Under the pieces are notes generated by a model. That model did no database searches and was not told the DNA's origin. It saw nothing but the letters and a program-made list of their open reading frames with translations. From assembly GCA_002423545.1 (NCBI GenBank), contig DIWP01000031.1, positions 61,146 through 108,766 on the forward strand: a stretch of DNA of 47,621 nt. Reading direction: 5' to 3'. The DNA is from Thermoleophilia bacterium UBA6103. Lineage in GTDB: Bacteria > Actinomycetota > Thermoleophilia > UBA2241. A program made the position numbers and the translations under genes. Below are positions 7,198 through 15,253 of the stretch, in pieces. Position 1 is the first letter of the stretch, and each line of letters opens with the position of its first letter.

Positions 7198-9357
7198 GTG
7201 TCGATGGTGCCGTGGCGTGCGCGGCGCATAGAGTGGCCCAGGTCGCTCGGGCGGCGTCGCCTGCGACTGCCGGCGTGCGCCCTGACGCTGCTGTGCGTGG
7301 CGTGGGCATCGACGTGGGCGTATGACGCCGACGTGGCCCGTGCCGACGATGCCGGGCTGGCACGTCAACTGCAGCCGGTCCAGCGCTCAACGATCGGTGA
7401 GGGCTTTGTACCGCCGCCGATGACCGACCTGCGTGAGGACTGGGACGAGGGCTCGCCGGTACCCGCGCCGATGCTTGGCGACACACCGCCGCCGGCCACA
7501 TACGACCTGCGCACCTTCATGCCGAGCAGGGTGGGGCCGGTGCGCGATCAAGGTCCCTTCGGGACGTGCTGGAGCTTCGCCGCCCTCGCATCCCTGGAGT
7601 CGGGTCTTCTGCCCGGAGTGTCCGCGGACTACGCCGAGGACCACATGGTCCTGCGCTCCGGCTACGGCTTCGCGGATCCCTACAACACAGGCGGCAACGA
7701 CTTCATGGCTACCGCCTATCTGGCCCGGCGGGCCGGCCCGGTGCACGAAGCACAGGACGCCTACGGCGACGGGGTGACGCCGTCCGGGCTGCAGGCCGCC
7801 AGACATGTCGGTGAGGTGCTGTGGCCGCCGGCTGCCGCCGGCGCCGCCAACGAGGCGGTCAAGCAGGCGGTGATGGACCGCGGTGCGGTCTCGGCGAGCC
7901 TGTACTGGAGCAGCACGTACTACAACAGCGCGTATGCCGCCTTCTACATGCCGCCCGGCCGGTCATCGTACTCCAATCACGCCGTGGCCATCGTGGGCTG
8001 GGACGATGCGTTCCCGCGGTCACGGTTCCGCGACACGCCGGCCGGTGACGGCGCCTGGATCGTGCGCAACAGCTGGGGTAGCGGCTGGGGCGCCGGTGGG
8101 TACTTCTACGCCTCCTACTACGACCCCCTGATAGCTGCCGAGACGTACGTCTACGGCGACGCCGTGCCGGCTGCCGACGAAGATCACGTCTACCAGTACG
8201 ACACGCTCGGTCTGGTGAACAGCTACGGGTTCTGGTCCCAGACGGCCTGGTTCGCGTGTAGACACGATGCAGTCGAAGACGGGGTGCTCACGGGGGTCTC
8301 GTTCTACGCGCTGGCGCCGGACACGGCGTACGAGGTCTGGGCAGGAGCCGATCTGGAGGCTCCGGACCTGGGGAGCATGCAGCGCCTGGCGACCGGGACG
8401 CTAGGCAGTGCCGGCTACCAGACGATCGGACTGCCATCCGGCCCGGTTGTGAGCGCCGGCACGTCGTTCGTGGTGGCGCTCAAGGTCACGACGCCGGGCG
8501 AGACGTACCCGGTGCCGATCGAGATGCGCTGGAGCGGCTACTCGGACACCTCCCAGGGGGCGCCGGGTCAGAGCTTCGTCTCGGCGAGTGGGGCAGCCTG
8601 GACGGACTTCCACACAGAGGGCCTCGACGGCGACGTGTGCCTCAAGGTCATCGCCGCGACAGCCGCGCCGGCGGATGATCCGCCAGTCGACGACCCGCCG
8701 GCCCATGAGCCGGACGTCGACCCACCGGCCGATCAGCCGGTCGTCGACAGCATCGCACCGGCGACCCGCGTTCGCGGCGCCGGGGCGCGCTGGCATCGGA
8801 CCGCGGTCCGTGTGTCCTTGACGGCGACCGACGCCGGGTCGGGCGTCGCGGCCCTGTCCTACCGGATCGACGGCGGCGCCTGGAAGACGGTGAGGGCGGT
8901 GTCGGTCGTGCCTTCCCTGAGTGCGACCGTGCGCCTGGCCGCCCCCCGGCGTCACGGCAACGACGGCGTGCACCGCATCGAATACCGCTCCGTGGATGCG
9001 GCCGGCAACGTCGAGGCGATCGGCACGTGCCGCGTCCGGATCGACACGCGGCGGCCGCGGACGGCGGTCTCGCGTCAGGTGACGGCCCGCGCCGGCGCCA
9101 AGGTGCGCGTGCGCTTCACGGTCGTCGACCGCGGCCCCGGCTCGGGGACCGCCCGGGTGACGATCGTGGTGCGCACCCTCAGCGGCGGGACCGTGCGGCG
9201 GATCGCCGTGCGGTCGATGGTCAGGACCGGGCGCGTCGTCACCCGGGCGGTGCGCTGCCGGCTGCCGCGCGGCACGTACAAGATCCTGGTACAGGCCAGG
9301 GACGGCGCCGGCAACACGCAGGTGAAAGCGCGCGCCGCCACGCTCATCGTCCGCTGA
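7198..9357 (+). CDS. Secreted papain-like (C1A) cysteine protease with lectin-like and Ig-like domains
   Basis: About 719 residues, exported. An Arg-rich N-terminus followed by a hydrophobic stretch (LPACALTLLCVAWA) and an Ala-rich cleavage region forms the signal peptide. The catalytic domain (about 100-320) has the oxyanion Gln and nucleophile Cys in DQGPFGTCWSF (Q118, C124), His261 in YSNHAVAIVGWD and Asn291 in VRNSWGSGWG, the complete papain set. Residues ~320-490 resemble the lectin-like domain that commonly follows C1A domains in bacterial secreted proteases. A Pro/Asp-rich linker (about 495-520) leads to one or two Ig-like/OmpL47-like beta domains (YRIDGGAW, HRIEYRSVDAAGNVE), probably for binding to a surface or substrate. 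No sortase motif or membrane anchor is visible at the C-terminus. Start chosen from AGGAGG at 7187. It may degrade external protein; a peptide-binding protein is encoded at 21117-22952 but a link is speculative. Confidence 0.88.
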   Translation: MSMVPWRARRIEWPRSLGRRRLRLPACALTLLCVAWASTWAYDADVARADDAGLARQLQPVQRSTIGEGFVPPPMTDLREDWDEGSPVPAPMLGDTPPPATYDLRTFMPSRVGPVRDQGPFGTCWSFAALASLESGLLPGVSADYAEDHMVLRSGYGFADPYNTGGNDFMATAYLARRAGPVHEAQDAYGDGVTPSGLQAARHVGEVLWPPAAAGAANEAVKQAVMDRGAVSASLYWSSTYYNSAYAAFYMPPGRSSYSNHAVAIVGWDDAFPRSRFRDTPAGDGAWIVRNSWGSGWGAGGYFYASYYDPLIAAETYVYGDAVPAADEDHVYQYDTLGLVNSYGFWSQTAWFACRHDAVEDGVLTGVSFYALAPDTAYEVWAGADLEAPDLGSMQRLATGTLGSAGYQTIGLPSGPVVSAGTSFVVALKVTTPGETYPVPIEMRWSGYSDTSQGAPGQSFVSASGAAWTDFHTEGLDGDVCLKVIAATAAPADDPPVDDPPAHEPDVDPPADQPVVDSIAPATRVRGAGARWHRTAVRVSLTATDAGSGVAALSYRIDGGAWKTVRAVSVVPSLSATVRLAAPRRHGNDGVHRIEYRSVDAAGNVEAIGTCRVRIDTRRPRTAVSRQVTARAGAKVRVRFTVVDRGPGSGTARVTIVVRTLSGGTVRRIAVRSMVRTGRVVTRAVRCRLPRGTYKILVQARDGAGNTQVKARAATLIVR

Positions 9358-9391
9358 AGCTCCTCCAGACCGCCGCCGGCAGAGGGCCGTC

Positions 9392-10078
9392 TCAGTTCCG
9401 CTGCGCCAGCATGATGTAGTAGAGGAGCGTGAGCACGGCGCTCACGGCTGCCGCCAGGTACGTGAGCCCGGCGGCGGTGAGGACCGCCCGGGCGCCGCGC
9501 CCGTCATCGTCGCTCCTGGTCAGGCCGGCCTCGCGCAGCAGCTTGAGGCCGCGCCGGCTGGCGTCGATCTCGACGGGCAGGGTGAGCAGCGAGAACAGCA
9601 CCAGCAGGGCGAAGAAGATGATGCCGACCCAGATGAGCTGCGTGATGCTGAAGATGAGCCCGGCGATGATGGCCACGTAGCTGATCATTGGGCTGAACTG
9701 CACGGCCGGCACGAGGAAGTTGCGGGCCGCCATCAGGACCGAGCTCTTCTGGTATTGCTGGACGTGCCCGAACTCGTGCGCGACGACGGCCATGGCGGCC
9801 ACCGACGGCTTGCCGGCCACGTCCTGCGAGAGGTTGACTACCTGATGGCGGGGGTCGAAGTTGTCGCTGAGCGTGCCGCGCGTCATCTGGAGGGGGATGG
9901 CATCGAGATCGGTGCGCTCGAAGAGCGCCCGGCCGACGTCCATGCCGGTGAGGCCGGAGCTGTTGCGCACCTGGCTCCACTTGTGGAAGGTACTCTTGAG
10001 GTAGAGCTGCACGCCGAGCGACATCGCCAGGATGGGCAGGAAGACGTACAGCAGATAGGTCGTGTCGAAGACGAACAC
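9392..10078 (-). CDS. Membrane zinc metalloprotease, YugP family
   Basis: A 228-residue membrane protease of the neutral zinc metallopeptidase type 2 family (Bacillus YugP-like). The HEFGH zinc motif is at residues 101-105 (VVAHEFGHVQQYQ). The N-terminal helix (about 5-25), the central double helix after the motif (FSPMISYVAIIAGLIF, WVGIIFFALLVLFSLL), the downstream EIDASRRGL segment (probably the third zinc ligand, Glu) and a final helix all match the family. Length is normal. The GTG at 10078 is used because AGGAG lies 6 bases upstream and the protein then begins with the first membrane helix; the open frame extends another ~400 codons upstream but that part has no protein-like features. 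Divergent from the GNAT gene and convergent with the cysteine protease. Physiological substrate unknown. Confidence 0.88.
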   Translation of the reverse strand: MFVFDTTYLLYVFLPILAMSLGVQLYLKSTFHKWSQVRNSSGLTGMDVGRALFERTDLDAIPLQMTRGTLSDNFDPRHQVVNLSQDVAGKPSVAAMAVVAHEFGHVQQYQKSSVLMAARNFLVPAVQFSPMISYVAIIAGLIFSITQLIWVGIIFFALLVLFSLLTLPVEIDASRRGLKLLREAGLTRSDDDGRGARAVLTAAGLTYLAAAVSAVLTLLYYIMLAQRN

Positions 10079-10483
10079 CGCAGGCTCCTGGTCGTACGAG
10101 GGTCCATGACGACGGTTGGCCGGCTCGTGCCGCGCCCGGTGGGCGGGAAGGCCCGCCGTCGGCAGAAGGATTGCCTGCCGCGGGCGCCGATGCAACCCCG
10201 GCCCGGTGTCACCGGGGAAGGCGAGGAGGCCGGCGCCTGCCGCCTGCGGCACGCGCCGGCCTCCTCGGTCCCGTCGACCGGGCCACCGGGGGCGGGTGTG
10301 CGGCCGATGCTCCGCCGGTGGCCTTTCGCGACACGACACAGTGTAGCGGCCGGGCGGGACGGAAGATGGGACGCATCGCGCTGCACGTCCGGCGACGGTC
10401 CGGTACAGTACGGCCGTCGCGGTCGGCAGACGAGACGACGGTCGAACGGCCGGCCGGCGCCGGCCCGGAGGGTCCTGACCCGG
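10079..10483. other. Divergent intergenic region, rich in hairpins
   Basis: A 405-base region between two genes that point away from each other. It contains several self-complementary segments: GGCGGG/CCCGCC at 10142-10157, and a perfect 14-base inverted repeat at 10223-10266. Weak promoter-like hexamers can be seen (TACACT reading left at 10345-10340; CTGCAC and TACAGT 17 bases apart reading right at 10381-10409), but none is convincing. No gene is supported here. Confidence 0.4.
10223..10266. repeat. Perfect 14-base inverted repeat
   Basis: GAGGAGGCCGGCGC at 10223-10236 pairs with GCGCCGGCCTCCTC at 10253-10266 around a 16-base loop. No T-run follows, and the site lies upstream of both flanking genes, so it is not an ordinary gene-end terminator. 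It could be a structured leader of the minus-strand protease mRNA or a boundary element. Confidence 0.6.
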
Positions 10484-11167
10484 ATGAGCAGAGACAGCGA
10501 GAGACTGGTGCGGATCGGACCGCTGCCGGCGGACCAGCTGGACGCGCTCGAGCCGCTCTGGCGCGACCTCCTCGACCATCTCGTTGATCTCGGCAGCGAA
10601 GTGGCCATCCGACCGCACTACGAGTCGTGGCCGCTCTGCAAGGAGCATTTCGCCGAGTGGCTGAACGGGGAGGAGCACTCGTTCCTTCTCGTGGCGCGGC
10701 TCAACGGCGACGCTGAGACGGTGGGCTTCGCCATGGTGCGCGGCGATCGCGGGGAAGAGGTCTGGTACACCGACGAGCGCTTCGCCGAGCTGCAGGCGCT
10801 GGTCGTGGCATCCGGCCATCGCGGGCGCGGCGTGGGGTCGGCGCTCATGGACGCCGTGGAGGCTCGACTGGCGCAGCTCGGCATCACCGACCTCTACATC
10901 GGTGTCGATTCGGTCAACACCGAGGCGCTGCGCTTCTACGAGGCGCGCGGGTACACGCTCGGCTACCACCTTCTGTACGGGCGCCCCGGCGGCGGCCCAC
11001 GCATGGACCGGGTCCGCGAGCGGGCCGCGCGTCCGCGCGCAGAGAGCGAGGAGTCGATCATCCCGGCCGACGCGGAACGTCCGGCCGATGGCGGCGCGGC
11101 AGAGCATCCTGCCGGCGCGGGCGCCGCGGGGCACCGAGCGGCTCCCGCCGGCGGACGGACCGGCTGA
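10484..11167 (+). CDS. GNAT family N-acetyltransferase
   Basis: A 227-residue acetyltransferase of unknown substrate. The GNAT fold covers about residues 8-170. The acetyl-CoA pyrophosphate loop is in VVASGHRGRGVGSALM (RGRGVG), followed by the beta-5 segment DLYIGVDSVNTEALRFYEARGY, which is the usual end of the domain. The last ~50 residues are Ala/Glu/Arg-rich and probably disordered. ATG 10484 follows GGAGGG with an 11-base spacer. The next gene begins one base after the stop, so this is the first gene of a GNAT, NERD-helicase, XpaC, TelA run. Confidence 0.85.
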   Translation: MSRDSERLVRIGPLPADQLDALEPLWRDLLDHLVDLGSEVAIRPHYESWPLCKEHFAEWLNGEEHSFLLVARLNGDAETVGFAMVRGDRGEEVWYTDERFAELQALVVASGHRGRGVGSALMDAVEARLAQLGITDLYIGVDSVNTEALRFYEARGYTLGYHLLYGRPGGGPRMDRVRERAARPRAESEESIIPADAERPADGGAAEHPAGAGAAGHRAAPAGGRTG

Positions 11168-11168
11168 C

Positions 11169-13214
11169 GTGAGGCTCATCCCGCCGACCATCGATCCGGA
11201 CACCAACCGCGGCGAACGTCTGGTCTTCGAGATGCTCGAGCGGGCCGACGACGCGGACGGGTGGACCGTCCTGCACTCCCTGGACATCGCCGACCACAAC
11301 CGTCAGGTGGCCGGCGAGATCGACTTCCTCGTCATCGTGCCGGGGTCGGGAGTCCTGGTGCTCGAGGTCAAGGGCGTGCACCGCATCGCCCGGCACGAGG
11401 GTGTCTGGGCCTACGGCGACGGTCCGGACGCTCGCAGCGACCGCCGGGGACCGTTCAAGCAGGCGTCGACGGCCATGCACAGCCTGCGGGAGCGGCTGGT
11501 GCGCAGCCGGCCGCACCTGGCCGGCGTGCCGTTCTGGTCGGCCGTCTGCTTCCCGCTCCTCGACTTCGGTGAGTCGAGCGAGGAGTGGCACTCCTGGCAG
11601 GTGATCGACCGCCGGGCCCTGGCGGCGCGGCCGCCGACCGAGCTGCTGGCCGGCGTGCTGCAGAACGGCCGCCGGCGGATGCAGGAGCGCCGTGTCGCCG
11701 GCTTCGAGCCGGCGGCCGGCGAGCCGACGGCGGCCCAGTGCGAGGAGATCGTGGCCGCGGTGCGGCCGGACTTTGAACTGTTCGAGAGCCCGCGCTCCCG
11801 GGCGCGGCGTATCGAGGAGGAGATCCGTCGCTTCACCGAGGAGCAGTTCGCGGCGCTCGACAGCATGGCCCGCAACCCGCGGGTCGTCTTCGACGGTCCG
11901 GCCGGCACCGGCAAGACGCTGCTGGCCATGGAGGCAGCGCGGCGCGGCGCCGCCGCCGGGCGGCGTGTCCTGTTCGTGTGCTTCAACCTGCCGCTGCGCC
12001 TCTGGCTGGCCGACCGTATGGCCGAGCTGCGGCCGCGAGGCATGGTCGATCGCCTGGCGATCGCCGTCGGCGGCGCCTGTGCGCTGCCGGTCGACGGCCA
12101 GCAGGCCTGCGACGGGAGCGGACCGGGCGTGATCGTGCGCAGCCTTCACGAGCAGATGCTGCACGTGGCCGGGATACAGCCGGAAGGACGCCGCCTCGAC
12201 AGCCCGTTCTGGCTGGAGACGCTGCCGGAGCTGGCCTCGGAGCCGCTGCTGGAGCAGCAGGCCCGCCTGGAGGAGGTCGCCGGCGACGAGTCGGAGGGGG
12301 GCGCGTCGACGAGCGGCACGGCGACTCCGGGGCGGAGCGGCCCGGCGCCGGACGGCGGTCCGCCCGCCGGAGGACGCGAGGGCCGAACGCCTGCGGACGT
12401 TGCCGCCCGGCTCGCGCCCGACGTCTTCGACGAGGTCGTCGTCGACGAGGCGCAGGACATCCTGCGGCGCAGCTATCTGGACTTCCTCGACCTCTCGCTG
12501 CGCGGCGGGGTGGACCGCGGCCGCTGGCGCATCTTCGGCGACTTCGAGTTCCAGCGCATTTACCGCGAGCATGGCTCCATGACGCTCGACGATTTCGACC
12601 CGGACGCCCGCTGGCCGGTCTGCGAGCTGCGCGTGAACTGCCGCAACACGCCGAGCGTCACGCAGCTGGCGTGCGCCTGCGTCGGAGTCGATCCCACCTA
12701 CTGCCGCGTCCTGCGTCCCGACGAGGGCGAGCCGCCGGAGATCCGGGGCTGGCACGACGGCGACGGTCAGATGGAGGTGTTGTCACGCTGCCTCGAAGAG
12801 CTGCGCGCCGCGGGCTACCTGTGGCGCGACATCGCCGTCCTGAGCACCGTCGCCGACGAGCGCTCGGCCTGCGCCCTGCTGCCGCGCCACTGGGACGACC
12901 GGCTGGAGCGGGTCGTGCAGTACGCTCCCGGCCTCGACCTGACGGCCGCCGCGGCGACTCTGGTGCACCCCAGCGGCCGCGTGCGCTGCGCCACCATCCA
13001 CCATTTCAAGGGCCTGGAGGCGCGGGCCGTGGTGATCACCGACGTCACGGGTCTGGACGAGACCTCGCGGGCCCTCCTGTACGTCGGCGCCACCCGCTCG
13101 GTCGAGCGGCTCATCGTTCTGGCTCGTAAGGACGTGGCCCGCGAGCTGCGCCGCCTGGCAGCGGTTTCCCGGCCTGAGCACACGGGGAGCATGGAGGCAG
13201 CCCATGGACAATGA
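11169..13214 (+). CDS. NERD-domain nuclease/UvrD-like helicase
   Basis: A 681-residue protein joining a NERD (nuclease-related) domain to a superfamily 1 helicase. NERD, about residues 10-130: GEIDFLVIVPGSGVLVLEVKG with D52, E66 and K68 as the nuclease-like D...ExK set. Helicase: Walker A GPAGTGKT at 243-250, DEAQD (motif II) at about 426-430, a QxxR-like region near GDFEFQRIY, and a C-terminal HHFKGLEARAVVI plus LLYVGATRS (motifs V-VI of UvrD/Rep helicases). A Gly/Ser/Pro-rich stretch (about 370-410) separates the parts of domain 1. It acts on DNA in the cytoplasm; precise role unknown, possibly repair. GTG 11169 is chosen because the NERD domain begins ~10 residues later; ATG 11088, inside the GNAT gene, is the alternative. 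It overlaps the next gene by 11 bases. Confidence 0.85.
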   Translation: MRLIPPTIDPDTNRGERLVFEMLERADDADGWTVLHSLDIADHNRQVAGEIDFLVIVPGSGVLVLEVKGVHRIARHEGVWAYGDGPDARSDRRGPFKQASTAMHSLRERLVRSRPHLAGVPFWSAVCFPLLDFGESSEEWHSWQVIDRRALAARPPTELLAGVLQNGRRRMQERRVAGFEPAAGEPTAAQCEEIVAAVRPDFELFESPRSRARRIEEEIRRFTEEQFAALDSMARNPRVVFDGPAGTGKTLLAMEAARRGAAAGRRVLFVCFNLPLRLWLADRMAELRPRGMVDRLAIAVGGACALPVDGQQACDGSGPGVIVRSLHEQMLHVAGIQPEGRRLDSPFWLETLPELASEPLLEQQARLEEVAGDESEGGASTSGTATPGRSGPAPDGGPPAGGREGRTPADVAARLAPDVFDEVVVDEAQDILRRSYLDFLDLSLRGGVDRGRWRIFGDFEFQRIYREHGSMTLDDFDPDARWPVCELRVNCRNTPSVTQLACACVGVDPTYCRVLRPDEGEPPEIRGWHDGDGQMEVLSRCLEELRAAGYLWRDIAVLSTVADERSACALLPRHWDDRLERVVQYAPGLDLTAAAATLVHPSGRVRCATIHHFKGLEARAVVITDVTGLDETSRALLYVGATRSVERLIVLARKDVARELRRLAAVSRPEHTGSMEAAHGQ

Positions 13215-13944
13215 GCCCCGCATGATGACGCGGACCGTCGCCGGCAACATCGTGGCGTTCATCGTCGCCGCGGTCGTGCTGCTGTTCTTCCTGCTTGCCC
13301 TGGGGACCGGCGTCGTCTGGGCGGCGATCGCGGCCGTCGGGGCGTATGGCCTCAGCCTCCTCGTCGTGCCGGGACTGCCGTCGCGTCGCAGGACGGCCCT
13401 CCCACCCGGCCTCGACAAGAAACTCATCGACGAGGTGGTCGGCGAGGCGCGGGTCCGGTTGGAGGGACTGCGCAAGAAGTCGCGGCTCCTCTCCGATCAG
13501 CGGGTGCGTCTCAAGGCGCTCTCCGCCTGCACCACCGCCGACAAGATCGTCGTCGAGCTGGAACGAGATCCGCGACGCATGCAGAGTGCGCGTCCGTTCC
13601 TCACCTACTACCTCGACGCCACCGACCGGATCGTCACCCAGTACATGGAGATCAGCGCCCGGAAGGCGGGCGGCGAGAGCATCCGGCAGACGCTCGCCAA
13701 GGTGGAGCCCACCCTCGAGGTGATCGACCGAGCCTTCGAGCGCCAGTTGGAGAGCCTGCTCCACGACGACGTGATCGACCTCGACGCCGAGATCTCCCTG
13801 TTGCAGAAGACCGCCAAGCTGGAGGGCGTGACGATCGACCTGCCCTCCACAGACGCCCTCGGGTCGCCGGCCACGACACGATCCGACGAGCCGCCGCTGC
13901 TCGACCGCGGGGAGGGCTCCGACGACGAGCATCGGACGGCATGA
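13204..13944 (+). CDS. xpaC: XpaC-like membrane protein
   Basis: A 246-residue protein of the XpaC family (named after 5-bromo-4-chloroindolyl phosphate hydrolysis). Two membrane helices lie at about residues 13-56, followed by a charged, mainly helical cytoplasmic domain (DKKLIDEVVGEARVRLEGL onward) and a disordered acidic tail. In many Firmicutes and Actinobacteria xpaC precedes telA, as it does here, and the pair is associated with tellurite and cell-envelope stress; the biochemical function of neither is settled. Its ATG lies 11 bases inside the helicase gene, implying co-translation. Confidence 0.85.
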   Translation: MDNEPRMMTRTVAGNIVAFIVAAVVLLFFLLALGTGVVWAAIAAVGAYGLSLLVVPGLPSRRRTALPPGLDKKLIDEVVGEARVRLEGLRKKSRLLSDQRVRLKALSACTTADKIVVELERDPRRMQSARPFLTYYLDATDRIVTQYMEISARKAGGESIRQTLAKVEPTLEVIDRAFERQLESLLHDDVIDLDAEISLLQKTAKLEGVTIDLPSTDALGSPATTRSDEPPLLDRGEGSDDEHRTA

Positions 13945-13996
13945 ACCGTCACACGACCGCGTGACCTACGCCCACCAGCCGAGTCAGGAGCGCACC

Positions 13997-15130
13997 ATGG
14001 ACAGCAGCGAGAAGCCGATCACCACCGACACCGCCGCCCCCGCACAGACCCCGGCGATCGCCGATCCGCCCCAGGACCTCACGCCGTACGCCAAGCTGTC
14101 GCCGGAGCTGCGTCAGAAGGCCGATCTGATCATGGCCTCGGTCGACGTGGGTGACCCGCAGGAGGTGCTGCAGTTCGGCCTGCCGGCCCAGGACAAGATC
14201 GCCAGCTTCGCCGACACCCTGCTGGCCGACGTGCGCAACAAGGACACCGGCTACGTCGGCGACATCCTCGGTGACATGGTCGCCACTGTGAAAGAACTCG
14301 ACGTCGACTCGCTGAGCGGCGGTCAGTCTGGCCTCAGCAAGATCCCGATCGTGGGCAAGTTCGTCGACGTCTTCAACCGTTTCATCACCCGTTACGAGAA
14401 GATCTCGGTGAACATCGAACGCATCCTGACCGCCCTCGAGCGGGCACGCATGGACCTGCTCAAGGACATCACCGTGCTCGAGAAGATGTACGAGCTCAAC
14501 CTCGACTACCTCGAGCAGCTCGACATCTACATCGCCGCCGGCGAGACGCTGCTGAGCGACCTGCGGACGAGGAAGCTGCCCGAGCTGGAGGTCGAGGCCA
14601 GGACGTCGTCGGACCCGCTGGCGGCGCAGCGTCTGGCCGACTTCGACCAGGCGCTCACGCGCTTCGAGCGGCGCCTCCACGACCTCAAGCTCACGCGCAT
14701 GATCGCCATCCAGACGGCGCCCCAGGTGCGGCTCATCCAGAACAACGACCAGGGGCTGGTCGAGAAGATACAGAGCTCGATCATGACGACCATCCCGTTG
14801 TGGAAGAACCAGATCGTCATCGCCATCAGCCTGTACCGCCAGCAGAAGGCGCTGGAGCTGCAGAAGGAGGTCTCGGCGACCACCAACGAACTGTTGGCCA
14901 AGAACGCCGAGATGCTCAAAAAGACCTCCGGCGAGGTGGTCCGCGAGACCGAGCGCGGGGTCGTCGACATCGAGACGCTCAAGAAGGTCAACGACGACCT
15001 GGTCGCGACGCTCGAGGAGACGCTGCGCATCCAGAGCGAGGCGCGCCAGAAGCGCGGCGGCGCCGAGGCGGAGCTGCAGCGTATCGAAGCCGACCTCAAG
15101 CAGCGGCTGGTGACGCTGCGCGGAAGCTGA
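13997..15130 (+). CDS. telA: TelA family toxic anion resistance protein
   Basis: A 377-residue soluble, mostly alpha-helical protein of the TelA (toxic anion resistance) family. Typical segments are the IPIVGKFVDVFNRFITRYEKIS region, the long helices with VLEKMYELNLDYLEQLDIYIAAGE, and QTAPQVRLIQNNDQGLVEKI with IPLWKNQIVIAISL, which are highly conserved in the family. ATG 13997 has AGGAG at 13986-13990 (6-base spacer); an upstream in-frame GTG at 13961 has none. It follows xpaC after 52 bases. Proposed roles are resistance to tellurite, colicins and cell-wall-active compounds; mechanism unknown. Confidence 0.92.
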   Translation: MDSSEKPITTDTAAPAQTPAIADPPQDLTPYAKLSPELRQKADLIMASVDVGDPQEVLQFGLPAQDKIASFADTLLADVRNKDTGYVGDILGDMVATVKELDVDSLSGGQSGLSKIPIVGKFVDVFNRFITRYEKISVNIERILTALERARMDLLKDITVLEKMYELNLDYLEQLDIYIAAGETLLSDLRTRKLPELEVEARTSSDPLAAQRLADFDQALTRFERRLHDLKLTRMIAIQTAPQVRLIQNNDQGLVEKIQSSIMTTIPLWKNQIVIAISLYRQQKALELQKEVSATTNELLAKNAEMLKKTSGEVVRETERGVVDIETLKKVNDDLVATLEETLRIQSEARQKRGGAEAELQRIEADLKQRLVTLRGS

Positions 15131-15201
15131 GCCGACCACGACCGCCGGCGCCGCAGAGGCGGTCCGGCCGTCTGCATCTGCCGGTCGCGTCCCGCGGATG
15201 G

Positions 15202-15207
15202 TACTAT
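15202..15207 (+). promoter_or_regulatory. Possible -10 element before the FHA-ABC transporter gene
   Basis: TACTAT at 15202-15207, about 47 bases before the TTG start, in the 123-base gap after telA. The best -35 candidate is CTGCCG at 15178-15183 (18-base spacer), which is weak. The location fits a new transcription unit after telA. Confidence 0.3.
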
Positions 15208-15253
15208 TGAGCTGCCAGAGCGCGCTGCGGCGCGCGTCTTTCGGGGGGTCGCA

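Noticed and set aside
10079..11299. N-terminal extension of the zinc protease frame up to 11299
   Set aside because: The extra ~407 codons have no protein-like pattern and run through the divergent region and the GNAT gene. The family start with a ribosome site is at 10078.
11169..13214. Naming the NERD-helicase as an anti-phage gene
   Set aside because: NERD domains occur in some defence proteins, but no known defence partner or mobile island is adjacent, so the claim is not supported.
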